A DNA stretch of 64,000 nt from Saccharum officinarum (lineage: Eukaryota; Streptophyta; Magnoliopsida; Poales; Poaceae), in NCBI GenBank assembly GCA_020631735.1, contig CM036199.1, positions 16,759,955-16,823,954 on the forward strand, given 5' to 3'. Both the position numbers and the translations under genes were made by a program. Each line of letters starts with the position of its first letter. The stretch's first letter is position 1. This document shows, one piece after another, positions 36,101-47,738 of the stretch. Under the pieces are notes generated by a model that did not search any database, was not told where the DNA came from, and saw only the letters and a program-made list of their open reading frames with translations.

Positions 36101-36526
36101 TTGAGTCATAGACTTATTTGCTATCTAGAGAAAGAAGAAATGAAGAAAGTTAGCAACGAGGCTGTGGTTCGTCGTTTCATGACCATGGAAGAAAAAGGGC
36201 GTAAATATGATCTCTAGACTCTAATAGGTAATGCAATGCATCTACTTTTAAGTTTTAATCGATAACTCTACAATTTATTTGCTAAATAATTGATCTATTT
36301 GTTCTCTTTTCTTTTAGGCTAGTGGGATCTTCGTCATGGTCTCTTGGATCAAAGATTTTGCTGTATGGAGCATGTTTTCTTGATGATTTTGGCATTCTAT
36401 CAATCACGGCTGCTATCAATGGATACACCTCTTTTTTTGTTAAATGGTGAGTGTTATGTTTCGACCAAAATCTAATCTCTATTAAGTGGTGCACCCCCCC
36501 ATCGTTTCGTTCTAGCTTCGCCACTA
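33198..36526 (+). mobile_element. 3.3-kb hAT transposon with near-intact transposase
   Basis: 3329 bp bounded by the exact 8-bp TSD GCGCCGAC (33190-33197 and 36527-36534). The terminal repeats share GGCGAAGC near each end (left CACGGGCGAAGCCA, right complement TAGTGGCGAAGCTA). It contains one transposase gene on +. The target lies immediately upstream of the surviving exon of GH32 copy B, in a short GC repeat with several CGCCGA(T/C)AGG units. Confidence 0.93.
33874..36217 (+). pseudogene. hAT transposase, ZMYM1/TTF-DUF4371 type, three lesions
   Basis: About 780 codons in one basic frame. The start MER + FFKRK at 33874 is separated by one extra T in the run 33883-33889. Two in-frame stops follow: TAA at 34883 (after LSLK) and TGA at 35987 (after YPLVY). 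Domains: TTF-type zinc finger region (YCFCCFLF, SHVGD), DUF4371 with catalytic-core motifs (LLVDESRDVS, GYDGASNMRG, CFAHQLQL, RPGDTRWSSH), and the C-terminal hAT dimerisation region (ATVERCFSGMKIVKT). Proteins of this group catalyse cut-and-paste transposition. It is probably inactive now, but the small number of lesions means inactivation was recent. Confidence 0.9.
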
Positions 36527-37149
36527 GCGCCGACAGGGCCAGTCGGCCCGTGGGACGCGCTGAAGGAGCCGCGCGTGCTGTGGGCGTGGGTGGACGAGAC
36601 GGACAGCCGCTCCGACAAAGTCGATAAGGACTGGATGGGCATCCAGACATTCCCGAGGGCACTGTGGCTGGACGCCGACGGGAAGCAGCTGGTGCTGTGG
36701 CCGGTGGAGGAGATCAAGACGCTGCGGCGGGAGCGATTCGCGTTGGTGAGCGCGGAGATCGGCTCCGGCGGCCTGCGCGAGATCGCCGGCGTTGATGCCC
36801 TGCAGGCGAACGTGGAGGTCGTGTTCGAGGTCCCGAGCCTGGAGGACGCCGAGGAGCTGGACCCCAAGTGGCTGCGTGATCCCCAGAAGCTGTGCGCGGA
36901 GAAGGACGCTTCCTCGCCGGGCCCTGGCGGTGTCGGGCCGTTCGGGCTCGTCGTGATGGCGTCCGGCAACATGCAGGAGCAGACCACCGTCTTGTTCAGG
37001 GTGTTCCGGTACGGTGGCACGTACAAGGTCCTCATGTGTGACGATCTGACAAGGTATATATTGCATGCAACTCTGCTAACTGAACCAAACGCCCCTGTTT
37101 GTTTACCACTTCAAATTCTAAACAAACAAACACTACTAGGAATTGACCC

Positions 37150-37735
37150 TTAGAGCACCATTTTTTTTGCAACACCACGTATTTGGTTGCAATATTTGGT
37201 TTTATAGCAACCAACGTTTTAATGGGTTGCAATATCTGAATCTTATGGCCACCAAAAAGGTGGGTTGCATCTGTTGAAACATTCGTTGCAACAGGTTGGT
37301 GTTAATGCCACGGTGAAAAAGGTGGTTGCCTTTTTGGGTACCTTTTGCCACAACTAATTATGCATTGCGATAATATCGATTTAGTGTTGCGATAGATGTT
37401 TGTTTGTTGCCACGAATATTTAGTTGGTTGCGATTATGCCTGCTTGTGGCCACGATGAAATAACGTTGCCTAAAACTTAATCTTTGTTGCGATAGCTCAT
37501 GTGCCTGTTGCATCCAAAAAACAGTTCGTTGCGTTTGATTTATGTTTGTTGCCACGAATATTTCATTGGTTGCGATTATACATGCCTATGGCCACGATGA
37601 AATAACGTTGTCTAAAACTTAACCATGGTTGCGATAGCTCATGTGCTGTTGCATCCATAAAAAAAATCATTGCATCAATTAGCTTCTATTGCCACCAATG
37701 AATTATGTGAATTCACTAGACTTTTTTTGGTTGCA
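37150..37735. repeat. CACTA left subterminal GTTGC-rich repeats
   Basis: Many copies of GGTTGCAAT, GTTGCGATA and TTGCCACGAA on both strands. A block of about 115 bp beginning 'ttgccacgaatattt' at 37408 is repeated with mismatches near 37550. Such arrays bind the CACTA TnpA-type protein in characterised elements. Confidence 0.8.
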
Positions 37736-38059
37736 CTAAAAGAAAAGTTGATGACATAATTAAGCCCACCGGCACAATAAAAAAAATAAAAAGAACTCAG
37801 CCCACCAAAAGAAAAACCCAGCCCAACAGTGCATGAGCAGAAAAATAAAATAAAAAGAAGAGTCCCAGCCCAACTGCACCGAAGAAGAGGCCCAGCCCAA
37901 CGGTGCATGAGCAGAAAAAAAGAGGCCCAGCCAACTGCATCGAAGAGGCCAAGCCGTCTCCAGTAGGTCACACCTGGCTCCATCGCACCCCATCCCATAG
38001 GACTTCCTCTTGGCGGCTTCGAGGCCGCGAGCGACAGCGAGGGCGCGACAGCGAGGGCG

Positions 38060-38160
38060 AGGCCCCGGCCAGCCGCCCATCCCATCCCATCGGGCACGCC
38101 CCAGCCAGCCGTCCATCCCATCCCATCTTGCACGCCCCGGCCAGCCGCCCAGCGCGCGAC
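38060..38160. repeat. GC-rich tandem repeat inside CACTA
   Basis: Units of about 30-33 bp built on CCAGCCGYCCATCCCATCCCAT recur three times with drift, next to 'gcgacagcgagggcg' duplications near 38035-38055 and 38155-38170. Confidence 0.7.
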
Positions 38161-38585
38161 AGCGAGGGCGAGGCCACGAGCTGCGAGTAGACACGGCGCC
38201 GGCGGCCAGGCAACAAGGCAGCAGCCAGAGGCAATAGCAGGTGAATTTTTAGTTGTGAAATTGAGTTATTGTCAGCTTGCTGTTTCGATTAGTACTGCTA
38301 CTGCTAAGATTTACTACAGCTTGTTTGATTTGTAATAGATTTTAATTATCAGATTTTCAGAATGTTGCCGAAAAGGACTGCGCAATTACTTTACAAGTTC
38401 TAGTGGTAGTGGTATATTTACCCGATACAGATAGTACATTTGCTTTGATAGTGACCCTAGGCTTTAAAATTCACGAGCTCCGCCACTGTTGCTCATTAGG
38501 AAAAAATGCTTTTAATTCATAATGTTAGCTTGATAGCGGGTATTTATTCTATGGATTCGTGCTCACTGTAGGGATACCGTGAAGG

Positions 38586-38861
38586 ATGTCAAATGAAGAT
38601 AAGAGCTGGATGCGGATGTCCAGATATACTTCAGAATGGCAGGCAGGATTCAAGAACTTTTTACAGAGTGTATTTGGGGGCACATCCAGTGAAGAAACAG
38701 CTCCATGTCCATGTACTCGATGCCGCTGCATGTCTTATCGAAGTGAAAAGGAGGTTCGAACTCATGTGGCACTGAGAGGGTTTGATGAGAGTTTCATTCA
38801 AGGAGAAGGTAATTGTGAGCCTTCGTTAGTTAAATGTACTAGCTGTTTGCACTTGACATAA
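38586..38861 (+). pseudogene. CACTA transposase N-terminal (transposase-associated) domain
   Basis: An open frame starting MSNEDKSWMRMSRYTSEW. It has the cysteine-rich 'CPCTRCRCM' and 'VRTHVALRGFDESF', the signature of the domain found at the N-terminus of TNP2-like CACTA transposases. A possible splice donor (GAAG|GTAATT) follows 'IQGE', ahead of the frame end. The catalytic core of TNP2 is missing. Confidence 0.8.
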
Positions 38862-40013
38862 ATGGAACCATAAATGTGACACTAGCTGTTTTGCACTTGA
38901 CATTTAAGTTGATTATGAGCCTTTGCCCTTGCATGATATTTTTTTGTAGCGACATGCTATGTCCTTCAAGGGCTAAATGTGCTTGCAATTGTTTGATCTC
39001 AATTGCTCTTGTTCTATGATTAAATGATTTTCTGGTGTTCTGTCTAGTGTGGTGTGTGCTCGAGAGACACATGGTTTGGATTGGTGTGGTGTTAAAGGGT
39101 ACTGGAGTGGAGTGGTTTGGATTAAATGATTGATTTTTTATGGAATGGTCTGGAGTGGGTGCGGTCTGGATTTTGCCCCATTACCAGGTTGAGCTATGGG
39201 TTGGAAATTGGAGGTCCAGTAATTTGTCTTGTAAATTGATAGGCCTCTCTCCAGTTTTCAGTGGCTGACTTCTTTTGTGTGTTTTTGTCAATGCTAGCGA
39301 GTAGCGATAGATGCCATTTTTTGTCTGAGAGTTTGTATAGACTTTGTCTTCACATGAATACAAAGTTTGATAGCAGTAGCAGCAGCTAGGAAGTTTGCTG
39401 TAGCCAGAGATCATTGCTGAACAAGTGTCATTGTCCTGAGGCGAGTCCATGTTATCTCTTTTTCTCCTATCCTGGTTTTTTTCCTGCTGGCTACTCCTGT
39501 TCTATGATTGCTCTTGTTCTATGAATCAATAAAGCCTATGTAATTAATTGTTCAGCAATGATCCCAAATTTCCTGTACCGATTTCTGTTCCAAGTAATCA
39601 ATAAAGCCTATGTAATTAATTTGAATGTACATGTGGGTGACCAAAACATGAAATTGATGTGGCATGACATGTATGAATTTTCCTCTTATGGAATGAATGA
39701 AAATGTGGCAGCAATGTGTTGATATATGAATTTGTCTCATATGCAAAGAATGAAATTGTGGTAGCAATGTGTTGATATATGAATTTTCCTCTTATGGAAT
39801 GAATGAAAATGTGGCAGCAAGTGACATGATATCAGAATGATCACAGAAAGATCTCTCTAGAAAAATCACAGAATGATCACAGAAAAATTCATGTGGTAAT
39901 GGGGCCAGAGATCATTGCTGAACAAGTGTCATTATCCATGTTATCTTAATTGCTCTTGTTCTATGATTACTAATTACTCCATGAATCTAATCATATATGT
40001 TTTCATGAATCGC

Positions 40014-40127
40014 AGAGAAACTTGGACAGCCAAAACAATTAGAGAAAGCTTCTATGGCTTAATGCTGATGGCCGACGCCAACAAGAATAATGACAAGTTG
40101 CAAAGATGGTTATTTGTGACGGTGTAG
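40014..40127 (+). pseudogene. Possible terminal exon of CACTA gene
   Basis: A short frame preceded by an acceptor-like CGCAG ('ETWTAKTIRESFYGLML...RWLFVTV') and ended by TAG, close to the right subterminal repeats. The family of this segment is not recognised; its role as last exon is inferred from position. Confidence 0.35.
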
Positions 40128-40369
40128 CTGATGGGCGATGGAGGAACCGGCGAACTCATTTTTAGATCGATTTATTATATGCTAAACAATGTTGTGAACT
40201 TAGTTAAATATGGTGTCTTTATTTTGTTAGCTGTGGTCATGTTCTTTTAAGCAGAATTCTGGTTATTGTGTGTTACTTTGGTTTGAGACAATTTTAATTA
40301 ATGAATGCATCAGTTATTATATGTGATGTGCATGCTGTGAAAATTATTTAAAAAATGCTATTCAAATTT

Positions 40370-41125
40370 CTCTCGTTGCGATAGAATTATATCGTTGCGA
40401 TAGAATTATAGGCAACCATTGATTTTGGTCGCAATATGCATTATTGCAACGAACTTCATGCATTGCATTACCATATCATCTATTGCCACCAATAATTGTT
40501 TGTTGCATGTGACCTCTATTACCACCAAAACAAATTCGTTGCAACCTACGCATATTACCTCGAAGACTAGTTTGTTGCATTACCATATGATCTATTGCCA
40601 CGAAAAATTATCTGTTGCATGTGACCTCTATTACCACCAACACAAATTCGTTGCAACCTACATATATTACCTCAAAGTCTAGTTCGTTGCATTACCATAT
40701 GATCTATTGCCACCATATCTGATATGTTGCAATATCACTTTAATGCAATGGATCACACTTCGTGGTAATATGACCATATGCCCACGTTGTTTTGGAGTGG
40801 AAATACTTATCTATGGCAACACATTCCTTCGTGGCAATCATGAAATATTGCAACCAAGTGTTTCGTGTCAATAGAATCTTAGGCAACCAATCTAATCGTT
40901 GCAATATTTGTTCTTGCAACCAACTATTGGTTGCATTAGGCTTTTTTGTTCATTGCAATAGCAAAATCTGTTGCAACGCCACATAAGTGTGGTTGCCTGA
41001 GGCTATTGCACCGTTCCAATTGCAACCATCTGTCGACCACCAGACTTAGATGCAATTGATTCCAGTTGCAACCAAAATAGCCATATTGCAACCAAATATA
41101 GGCGTTGTCCAAGGCCTGATTCCTA
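40370..41125. repeat. CACTA right subterminal GTTGC-rich repeats
   Basis: Dense GTTGCA/TTGCAAC and 'attgccacca' motifs. A block of about 120 bp ('gttgcatgtgacctctattaccacca') recurs at 40502 and 40614. It mirrors the left subterminal array in base content, not in exact order. Confidence 0.8.
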
Positions 41126-41645
41126 GTAGTGAAACATAATGACAACTATCTTTTGCATACATTTTTGCTGCAAATATGGAAGTACAGGTCATCGACAAAA
41201 GAGGGGGTGCACAAGCTAGTCTATGCAGGATTCGTTGACGTGGACGTGGAGAAGGACAGGAGCATATCGCTGAGAACACTTGTGAGTTTTCAGTGGCAGC
41301 AGCAGAAAACTTGTCTTCATTCTTATTTAAGCTTGGTGATATATATGCATGAGGATTTAACGAAGGTGACACTCGCGTCGACCAAAAAAAAACTACTAGA
41401 TCGATCACTCTATCATCGAGAGCTTCGGAGGCGATCAGTTCGTTCTGTCAGAGCGACTGGAGTGATGTCCGCTCAGGCCGAAGCTCTCGGCCCTGGCGAG
41501 CAAGCGGCGACGCCCCTCGCGCTGCCGCCGGCGTCCATCCCTGCCACAAACCAAGCACCCACGCCACACCCCCCCTCCACCACACAATGCTTCTGTTCTC
41601 CATGCTTCGCTGGCCTCGCCGGCGAGGCCCCGGCCGCTTTGTTCT

Positions 41646-43401
41646 GTGCAACACGGTGAAGTCGCTCCCCCTGCCGCGGACACCAATGCTGGAGCGCTCA
41701 CGACGTGCAGACCCGGCCACAAATTCCAGGAGCTCCTCCTTCGTGATTGCTTCACCACGGTCGCCCCTGTCTTCCTCGGTGTTCCCCTCCCAGAGCCAGG
41801 TACTCTTTGGCTCACGCCGTCCACCTCCTCCTCTCGACTCAACCTCCACCTGAACCAAGTTTCAAACATCCTCACCTTCTGTCTTGCGTCTCCTCCGGTG
41901 TCTTTGAAAGCTCGGTCTAGTCGTCCCTTTGTGTTTACGGTTGCAGTCGCGTCGTCGAATGTAGCTCGTTTGGTTGCTCTGCATAGTCCTCTTCGTTTGG
42001 GAGCTCTTGTGCTCGACGTCCATGTCGACGGTGCCATGGCGGAGTCGGCGGCCGAACGGGTGGCCCGTGCTTTCAATGCCGCCCAACCGCCAATCACCAA
42101 CGGCTCCTCGGGCACGACCAAAAGCACCTCCAGTCGTCGCCCCTTCCTTCTCACTCTGACTGGTGCTTCTCTCCCTCCTCTGCTCCCCTCACCGCCCACT
42201 GACACGCAGGCCAGTTTTTTTTGACTTTCGTGGCCACGGCATTAACCCAGGCACCGACCACGCCGCTTCGCGTGGCACTGTGCGCCCCGTGCCTCCCTGC
42301 TCTGGCCGGCCACACTCTTTCCTGGAAGCCGCGCTCTCACCTCCTCTCCCACCTCGCCCAAAACGCCCCATCGCCTACACTCCACGGTGGACCAACAACG
42401 CCTGCTTTCGCTGTCTCGCACTCGACCACCACGTCCGCCACTGCCGTGATCCTGTCAGATGTCGCTGGTGTGGTTGTTCCGGCCACATAGAGCGCCATTG
42501 CCGCTCTTCCCGTCCTCCGCGCCAGCGGGCGTCGCCCAACTCCAGCTCTTCGCAGACCGGGACACGTCGTGCCAGCTCCGGTTCGACGTCTGCGGCCGGG
42601 TCCCCGCGTGGGAATGCAGCGCCATCGCCGTCACCCGTCCCTCCTAGCGGGATTGAGCTGGAGGCCGCTGATCTTGGAGCCGCCGCAGCGCCGCATGGTG
42701 TCGCGCAGCCGCCGGCTGACTCGCAGGTCGCGCCGGGGAACGCGCCGCCGGCTTCCTTCGGTCCCGGCGTGCCGCCCCTGGGATTCCAGAGGTTCCAGGG
42801 CCGCCCCTTCAATGAATGGCGCTCCGTGCCTGGCTTCGACTCCATCTTCTTCGGCACCATCCATGCCTTTCCTCTGGCGCCGCTGCCTCATTTTCCGATT
42901 GTCCTGCCGTTACTTGCCGCGGTGGCGGACGCACCGTCTGCGCCCGCTCCCGTTCCGCCGCTCCTCGCTCTGTCGTGGCACCCCACTGTGCCGAACGTGG
43001 ATGCTGTGGACCCCTCGCTGGTTGTTCCCTCTCCGGGCGTGGTCTTGGGCTCGGTGCCCACCGAGTGGCCACCCCCTCAGCGTCGCCGGGGCCGTCCGCC
43101 TGCTTCTGCTTCAGCACCCCGCTCTCAGCCTGCTCCTCAGCGGGCTAGTCCCCGTCTCGCTGCCACCAACACGAGGTCCTTCGTCGACATGACCACCAAG
43201 GCCATTGCCCGCAAGGCCTTGCGTGAGTGCCTTGCCCCGTGCTCGGAGGAGCTTAAGAAGCAGGTCTCCCAACGCCGCATCCTCAAGAAGAAGAACCCCC
43301 TCAAGGCGCTCGATCTCTCCCGTCTTGCAAAGGTTGCGGAGCTCGACTCCTCGGCAAGGCGTGCGGTGGCAGTGGCAGCGGCCACTGGACATTACCCATG
43401 A
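41646..43401 (+). pseudogene. LINE ORF1 (zinc-knuckle RNA-binding protein), frameshifted
   Basis: Read in two frames: 41646-42224 (an N-terminal DUF4283-like part ending after 'DTQASFF') and, across a T8 run at 42215-42222, the frame through to 43401. The second part has two CCHC knuckles, CFRCLALDHHVRHC and CRWCGCSGHIERHC, then a long Pro/Ala/Ser-rich tail and a basic C-terminus (KAIARKALRE, RRILKKKNPLK). ORF1 proteins bind LINE RNA. A further open stretch, 41465-41660 in a third frame, may be the true N-terminus separated by another frameshift. I am unsure of the start. Confidence 0.75.
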
Positions 43402-43458
43402 TCTCCGCGCCTACCTCGTCGGGTTCGTCGCCGCTCTGCTCCCCCTCCTGTTTGATGT

Positions 43459-46400
43459 TTGTTGGGTCCTCGCTTAGTCGTCGTGTTGTTGGTGTCCATG
43501 AGTCGTAGCCATCGTAACTTTGTTGTTCTCTCCTGGAATGTTCGTGGCCTCGGCCTATCTAATAAGTGTGTCATTGTTCGGGACAACATCAGTTTGCTTA
43601 AACCTTCTATTTTGTGCTTGCAAGAGACTAAATTAGCTATTGATGATGTGCGCATCTACCATTCTTTTCTTTCTTTCCATCTCGATTGCTTCTACGCTCG
43701 CCCGACCGTTGGCTCCTGCGGTGGCCTCCTCACCGCTTGGCCCTCGGCTTCCTTCGGTTTGATCAGTAGCTCCACCTCTGCTTTTTCCGCCACTACGGTG
43801 TTGCAGTCAACATCCAGTAACGACCGTTTCGCCATAACTAACGTGTGTGGGCCTTCGGATCACTCGCTGACCAATCTCTTCTTGAACGATCTGCGTTCGG
43901 TCGCCGATTCTATCTCTGACCCTTGGCTGCTGATCGGCGATTTCAACCTTACTCGGTCCCCGACCGATAAGAATAACTCTAACTTCAATTTCTCCCTTGC
44001 TTCTCGTTTCAACCAAACGATTGATGCGCTGCAACTTATCGAGCTACACCTCCGCGATCGCCTATTTACTTGGACTAATAAAAGGGCAGAGCCGACTCTG
44101 GCCAGATTAGATCGAGCTTTCATTTGCACCGGTTTTGGAGGTCTGTACCCAACCACTTCCCTCACCTCGGGTTCCCGTCCCACCTCTAATCACACACCTA
44201 TAGTTGCCACTATTCAAACCAATATCCCAAAACCAAGTGTCTTTAGGCTAGAGCACTCCTGGCTATTGGACCCCTCCTTCCTACCCTCTGCTCTGTCTGC
44301 TTGGCAATCTGCTCCTGCCGCTGGGGATGCGGCCGACACACTTGTTGCACAGATCAAAGCGGCACGACAGGCTTCAAAGGTTTGGTTGCGTAAGCATCGC
44401 TCTCCACCTCATATTTACCATAATTGCTACTTCATCATACGTCTTTTTGACTACTTGGAGGAGTTTAGAACTTTGATTCTAGGTGAACGGTGCCTGCGTG
44501 ACCTCTGTTCTGAACGACTGCAGCTCTTCCTCTGCCAGCGAGCTGCCTACTGGAAGCAGAGGGGCAAATATAGAGCACTGAAAGAAGGTGATGCTAACAT
44601 AAAATTCTTTCATGCCCGTGCCACCGGCCGTCGAAGGAAGAATCAAATTGCGGTTATCACTGTCGATGACATTCAGTTGATCAATCACCAGGACAAATCT
44701 GAGGCCATGACAGCATATTACAGTAACATATTGGGGCTCTCTGATGCTACGATGTGGAATTTTGAACTGTCAGCCTTATATCACAGCGAGGATTTCCAGC
44801 TGCTTGATGATCTTATCAGCTCGTTCACTGAAAATGTGGCTCTCCTTGCAATCAAGTCCATGAATGTCAATAGCGCTCCGGGTCTCGATGGTTTTGGACC
44901 TTCCTGGTACTCGGCTGCGTGGACAACTGTCAAAGCTGATGTTATGGCTTTTCTTACCAGCTTTCATGGCGGCGATGTGGACCTGGACCGCATCAACAGG
45001 GCACACATTGTACTCCTTCCAAAATGTTCAGGGGCCATGGCGCCTAAAGACTTCAGACTGGTCTCTCTTCAGAACTGTCCAGTCAAAATTATCACCAAAA
45101 TCCTAACAACAAGACTGCAACGTCATATTCAACAGCTCATTGATATTGACCAAACGGGCTTCATCAAAGGGCATTCTATCTCTGAAAATTTTGTATATGC
45201 CACTGAACTTGTTCAGCATTGTCACCGAAACAAGATTCCAACAGTTGTTCTTAAGCTAGATTTTACCAAGGCCTTCGACTCAGTTTGTTGGGACAACGTC
45301 CTCAAAATTCTTGCTGCTAGGGGCTTTCTGGATCATTGGCTGCAATGTACGCAGGTGCTCTTCAGTACATCCCACTATGCAGTTATGATCAATGGTTGCC
45401 CAGGAAATTGGATTCGGTGCAGGCGGGGGCTTAGGCAGGGGGATGCCTTATCTCCCTACCTATTCCTTCTTGTTGCTGATGTCCTGCAGCGGCTGATCAA
45501 GTGTGATGGTTCCATCCGTCATCCTGCAACTGACTGTCCGTGCCCCGTTCTTCAGTATGCCGACGATACTCTTCTTCTAGTCAGAGCTGAAATAACCGAT
45601 ATTCGGCGCCTCAAAGTTGTGCTTAATGATTTCGCCTCCGCAACCGGGCTTAAGATCAACTACGCCAAGGGCACCCTTGTCCCCATGCATGTGCCCTCCG
45701 ACCGCCTGCAGCGCATCATTCGCCTTCTCCAGTGTCAACAAGCTGGTTTCCCTCAGGTATATCTGGGTCTGCCTCTGTCCAACATCAAACTCAACCTCTC
45801 GGCCTTCGCACCTTTGATTGCCAAAGTAGATCGGCGGCTGTCTGGGTGGCAGGCCGCTCTTCTCAACCATCAAGGTCGGCTGGTTCTTATCAATTCGGTC
45901 CTGGACGGCCTAGTCACCTACATGATGCAAGCTTTGGCCCTTCCGCCGGGAGTGATTACATCTATTGATAGCAGGCGTCGAACTTTTTATGGTCTGGGAA
46001 AGATAAAACTAACGGTGCAAAATGTTTGGTTAATTGGGAATATGTGCAGCGGCCAAGGACCGAGGGTGGCCTTGGGGTAAAAGACTTGGCTGTCCAGAAC
46101 GCCTGTCTTTTGCTCAAGCTCCTACACCGCCTCCATCATCCGGGTCACTCTGCTTGGGCTGCCTAGGCACGTCAACACAAGATTCTGGTCAGCATGAATG
46201 ACAACGGCGATGGACACCACTGGTCTGCCCTCCGAGCCTTGCTCCCAGCGTACAGAGCCATAACAAAGGTACAAATCGGTGATGGTGCAACTACATCCTT
46301 CTGGTGGGACACTTGGCTGGACGGTGCTGTGCTTGCAGTCACATTTCCTTGCCTGCTAACCCACTGTACACAGCCGGATGCCAGCGTTTTAGAAGTGCTT

Positions 46401-47083
46401 CACCACGGTCTCCTCCCCATGCTCGTGCCAAGACTGTCCTCGCAAGCAGCTACTGAACTCGCTGCCCTAAATGATCAGATTGCTAATATCACCCTCACCA
46501 CTCAGCCGGACAGTCGGACCTCAAGGTTTGCGGATGCCCTCAACAATCTAAAACTGCAGCATTGTACCGGACATCCATTGCCAGCGGCACACCAAGCCAC
46601 AGCTCCCGGTTCATCTGGAATAACAGGGCACCCCCTCGGGTGCGTTTCTTTGGCTGGCTGCTACTCAACAACCGCATCCAATGTCGTTCCAACCTTTTCA
46701 CGAAGCACGTACTTGAAGATGATATATGTGAGTTATGTGGAAACGCCGTGGAAACGGCAGACCATCTCATCTTCCACTGTCCGGCGCCATCTCAATTTTG
46801 GAGCCACATCGGTTGGGCCGAGCAGGACGTGCCACAGGTCGCTGATCTGTGGCAAATGACTCGACCAGCACACATTCCGGCTAAGCACTTCTCCATGATG
46901 ATCTTGCTTTGCTGCTGGCAGATATGGAATCATCGGCACGACGTTGTCTTTCGTCATCAGCAACCTTCTCTAAGCCGTCTTCTTCATTCGTGTAAAGAAG
47001 CGTGTCGCCTCTGGAGCAGTCGTCTTCGCCCTCAAGATCGCTCCTATGCTCGCCTCTGGTGTAATCTATTTGTAATGAACTAA
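43459..47083 (+). pseudogene. LINE ORF2 (endonuclease-reverse transcriptase), frameshifted
   Basis: Open from 43459 to 46080 (873 codons); a likely start is MSRSHRNF at 43498. Endonuclease: 'LSWNVRGLG', 'LQETKL', 'LLIGDFNL', with SNH where SDH is usual. RT: 'LVSLQNCPVKIITKIL', 'DQTGFIKGHSISEN', 'LKLDFTKAFDSV', 'GLRQGDALSPYLFLL', 'LQYADDTLLL' (about 45556). Near 46000 a single-base change shifts the frame; the true continuation (GAKCLVNWEYVQRP) reaches a TAG at 46164. A further shift precedes the zf-RVT domain (RFFGWLLLNNRI, CELCG, HLIFHC) that ends at 47083. Confidence 0.9.
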
Positions 47084-47495
47084 ATTCATGTATCCGTATG
47101 TAACAAACTCAGGTGCACGGCACCCTCCATCCACCGGCTTGCCGGAATCAATAGAAAATCATTCAGCTGGGGTGCTCCCCCTCCGGTGACGTCTTAAAAA
47201 AAAAAGAGCTTCGGAGGCAGGGGCCGGACGTGCATCACGGCCCGAGTGTACCCTGAGCACGTGGCAGCAGGAGGCAGTAGCCACCTGTACCTGTTCAACA
47301 ACGGAGCTCATCCAGTGACCGTGTCCAAGCTGGAGGCCTGGGAGCTAGGGACGGCATGCGTCAACATTGAAGAAGACTACCGTATGGCTCCACTGTAATT
47401 GCCCGTGGTTGTCCCAGTCCTGCCGGATGACGCTGGATAGATAGGGGCAAACCATCACGTGCGCGAAGCATGCATGTGTGAAAATAAAGCTTTTA

Positions 47496-47738
47496 GGGCG
47501 TGTTTAGATGCGAAAATTTTTGGGAAAAAGTTCCTGTAGCACTTTTCGTTGTTATTTGGCAAAATTTGTCTAATCATGGACTAACTAGGCTCAAAAGATT
47601 CATCTCGACATTTACAGACAAACTGTGCAATTAGTTATTTTTTTACCTACATTTAATGCTCCACGCATACGTCCAAAGATTCGATGTGACAGTTACTATG
47701 CAAAAATTTTTGGCTCTTTTTGGGTACTAAACATGGCC
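47496..47738. mobile_element. Tourist-like MITE (243 bp) downstream of GH32 copy B
   Basis: The ends GGGCGTGTTTAGATGC and (complement) GGCCATGTTTAGTACCC are inverted repeats; TSD TTA at 47493-47495 and 47739-47741. The interior 'tctaatcatggactaactaggctcaaaagattcatctc' recurs in a decayed copy near 59820. Confidence 0.9.

Larger units (their letters stand above)
37131..41131 (+). mobile_element. CACTA (En/Spm) deletion derivative, 4001 bp, in GH32 intron
   Basis: The termini CACTACTAGGAAT and its exact complement (ATTCCTAGTAGTG, ending 41131) form a perfect 13-bp inverted repeat, flanked by the 3-bp TSD AAA (37128-37130 and 41132-41134). Both subterminal regions are packed with GTTGC/TTGCCAC motifs as usual for CACTA. 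Inside, only the N-terminal transposase-associated domain and a short C-terminal exon remain, so it needs help to move. It lies between a good donor (37054) and acceptor (41187), so it could be spliced out with the intron. Confidence 0.96.
41433..47204 (+). mobile_element. Nearly full-length L1-type LINE in the last exon of GH32 copy B
   Basis: A 5772-bp insertion with the perfect 14-bp TSD AGAGCTTCGGAGGC (41419-41432 and 47205-47218) and a poly-A tail at 47196-47204. It carries ORF1 with two zinc knuckles and ORF2 with endonuclease, RT and zf-RVT, all on +. A few frameshifts and one stop break the ORFs. It is in the same orientation as the host gene. Confidence 0.96.
36551..47398 (+). pseudogene. 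GH32 beta-fructofuranosidase copy B, interrupted by CACTA and LINE
   Basis: The visible exons are 36551-37053, 41188-41281 and 41400-41432 joined to 47219-47398. They encode 'WDALKEPRVLWAWVDETDS', 'LWLDADGKQLVLWPVEEIKTLR', 'VGPFGLVVMASGNMQEQTT', 'YKVLMCDDLTR', then 'STKEGVHKL', 'FVDVDVEKDRSISLRTL' and the C-terminus 'IDHSIIESFGG', 'RTCITARVYPEH', 'HLYLFNNG', ending at TAA 47396. Splice sites are canonical. No frameshift or stop is visible in the exons themselves. A CACTA element sits in the first intron and a 5.8-kb LINE in the last exon, after which translation would stop at 41463. The N-terminal catalytic half (NDPNG and WECPDF motifs) is absent. It is diverged from copies A and C. Confidence 0.9.

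Noticed and set aside
36282..37066. Antisense frames over GH32 copy B exon
   Set aside because: Shadows of the sense exon, which matches the GH32 family.
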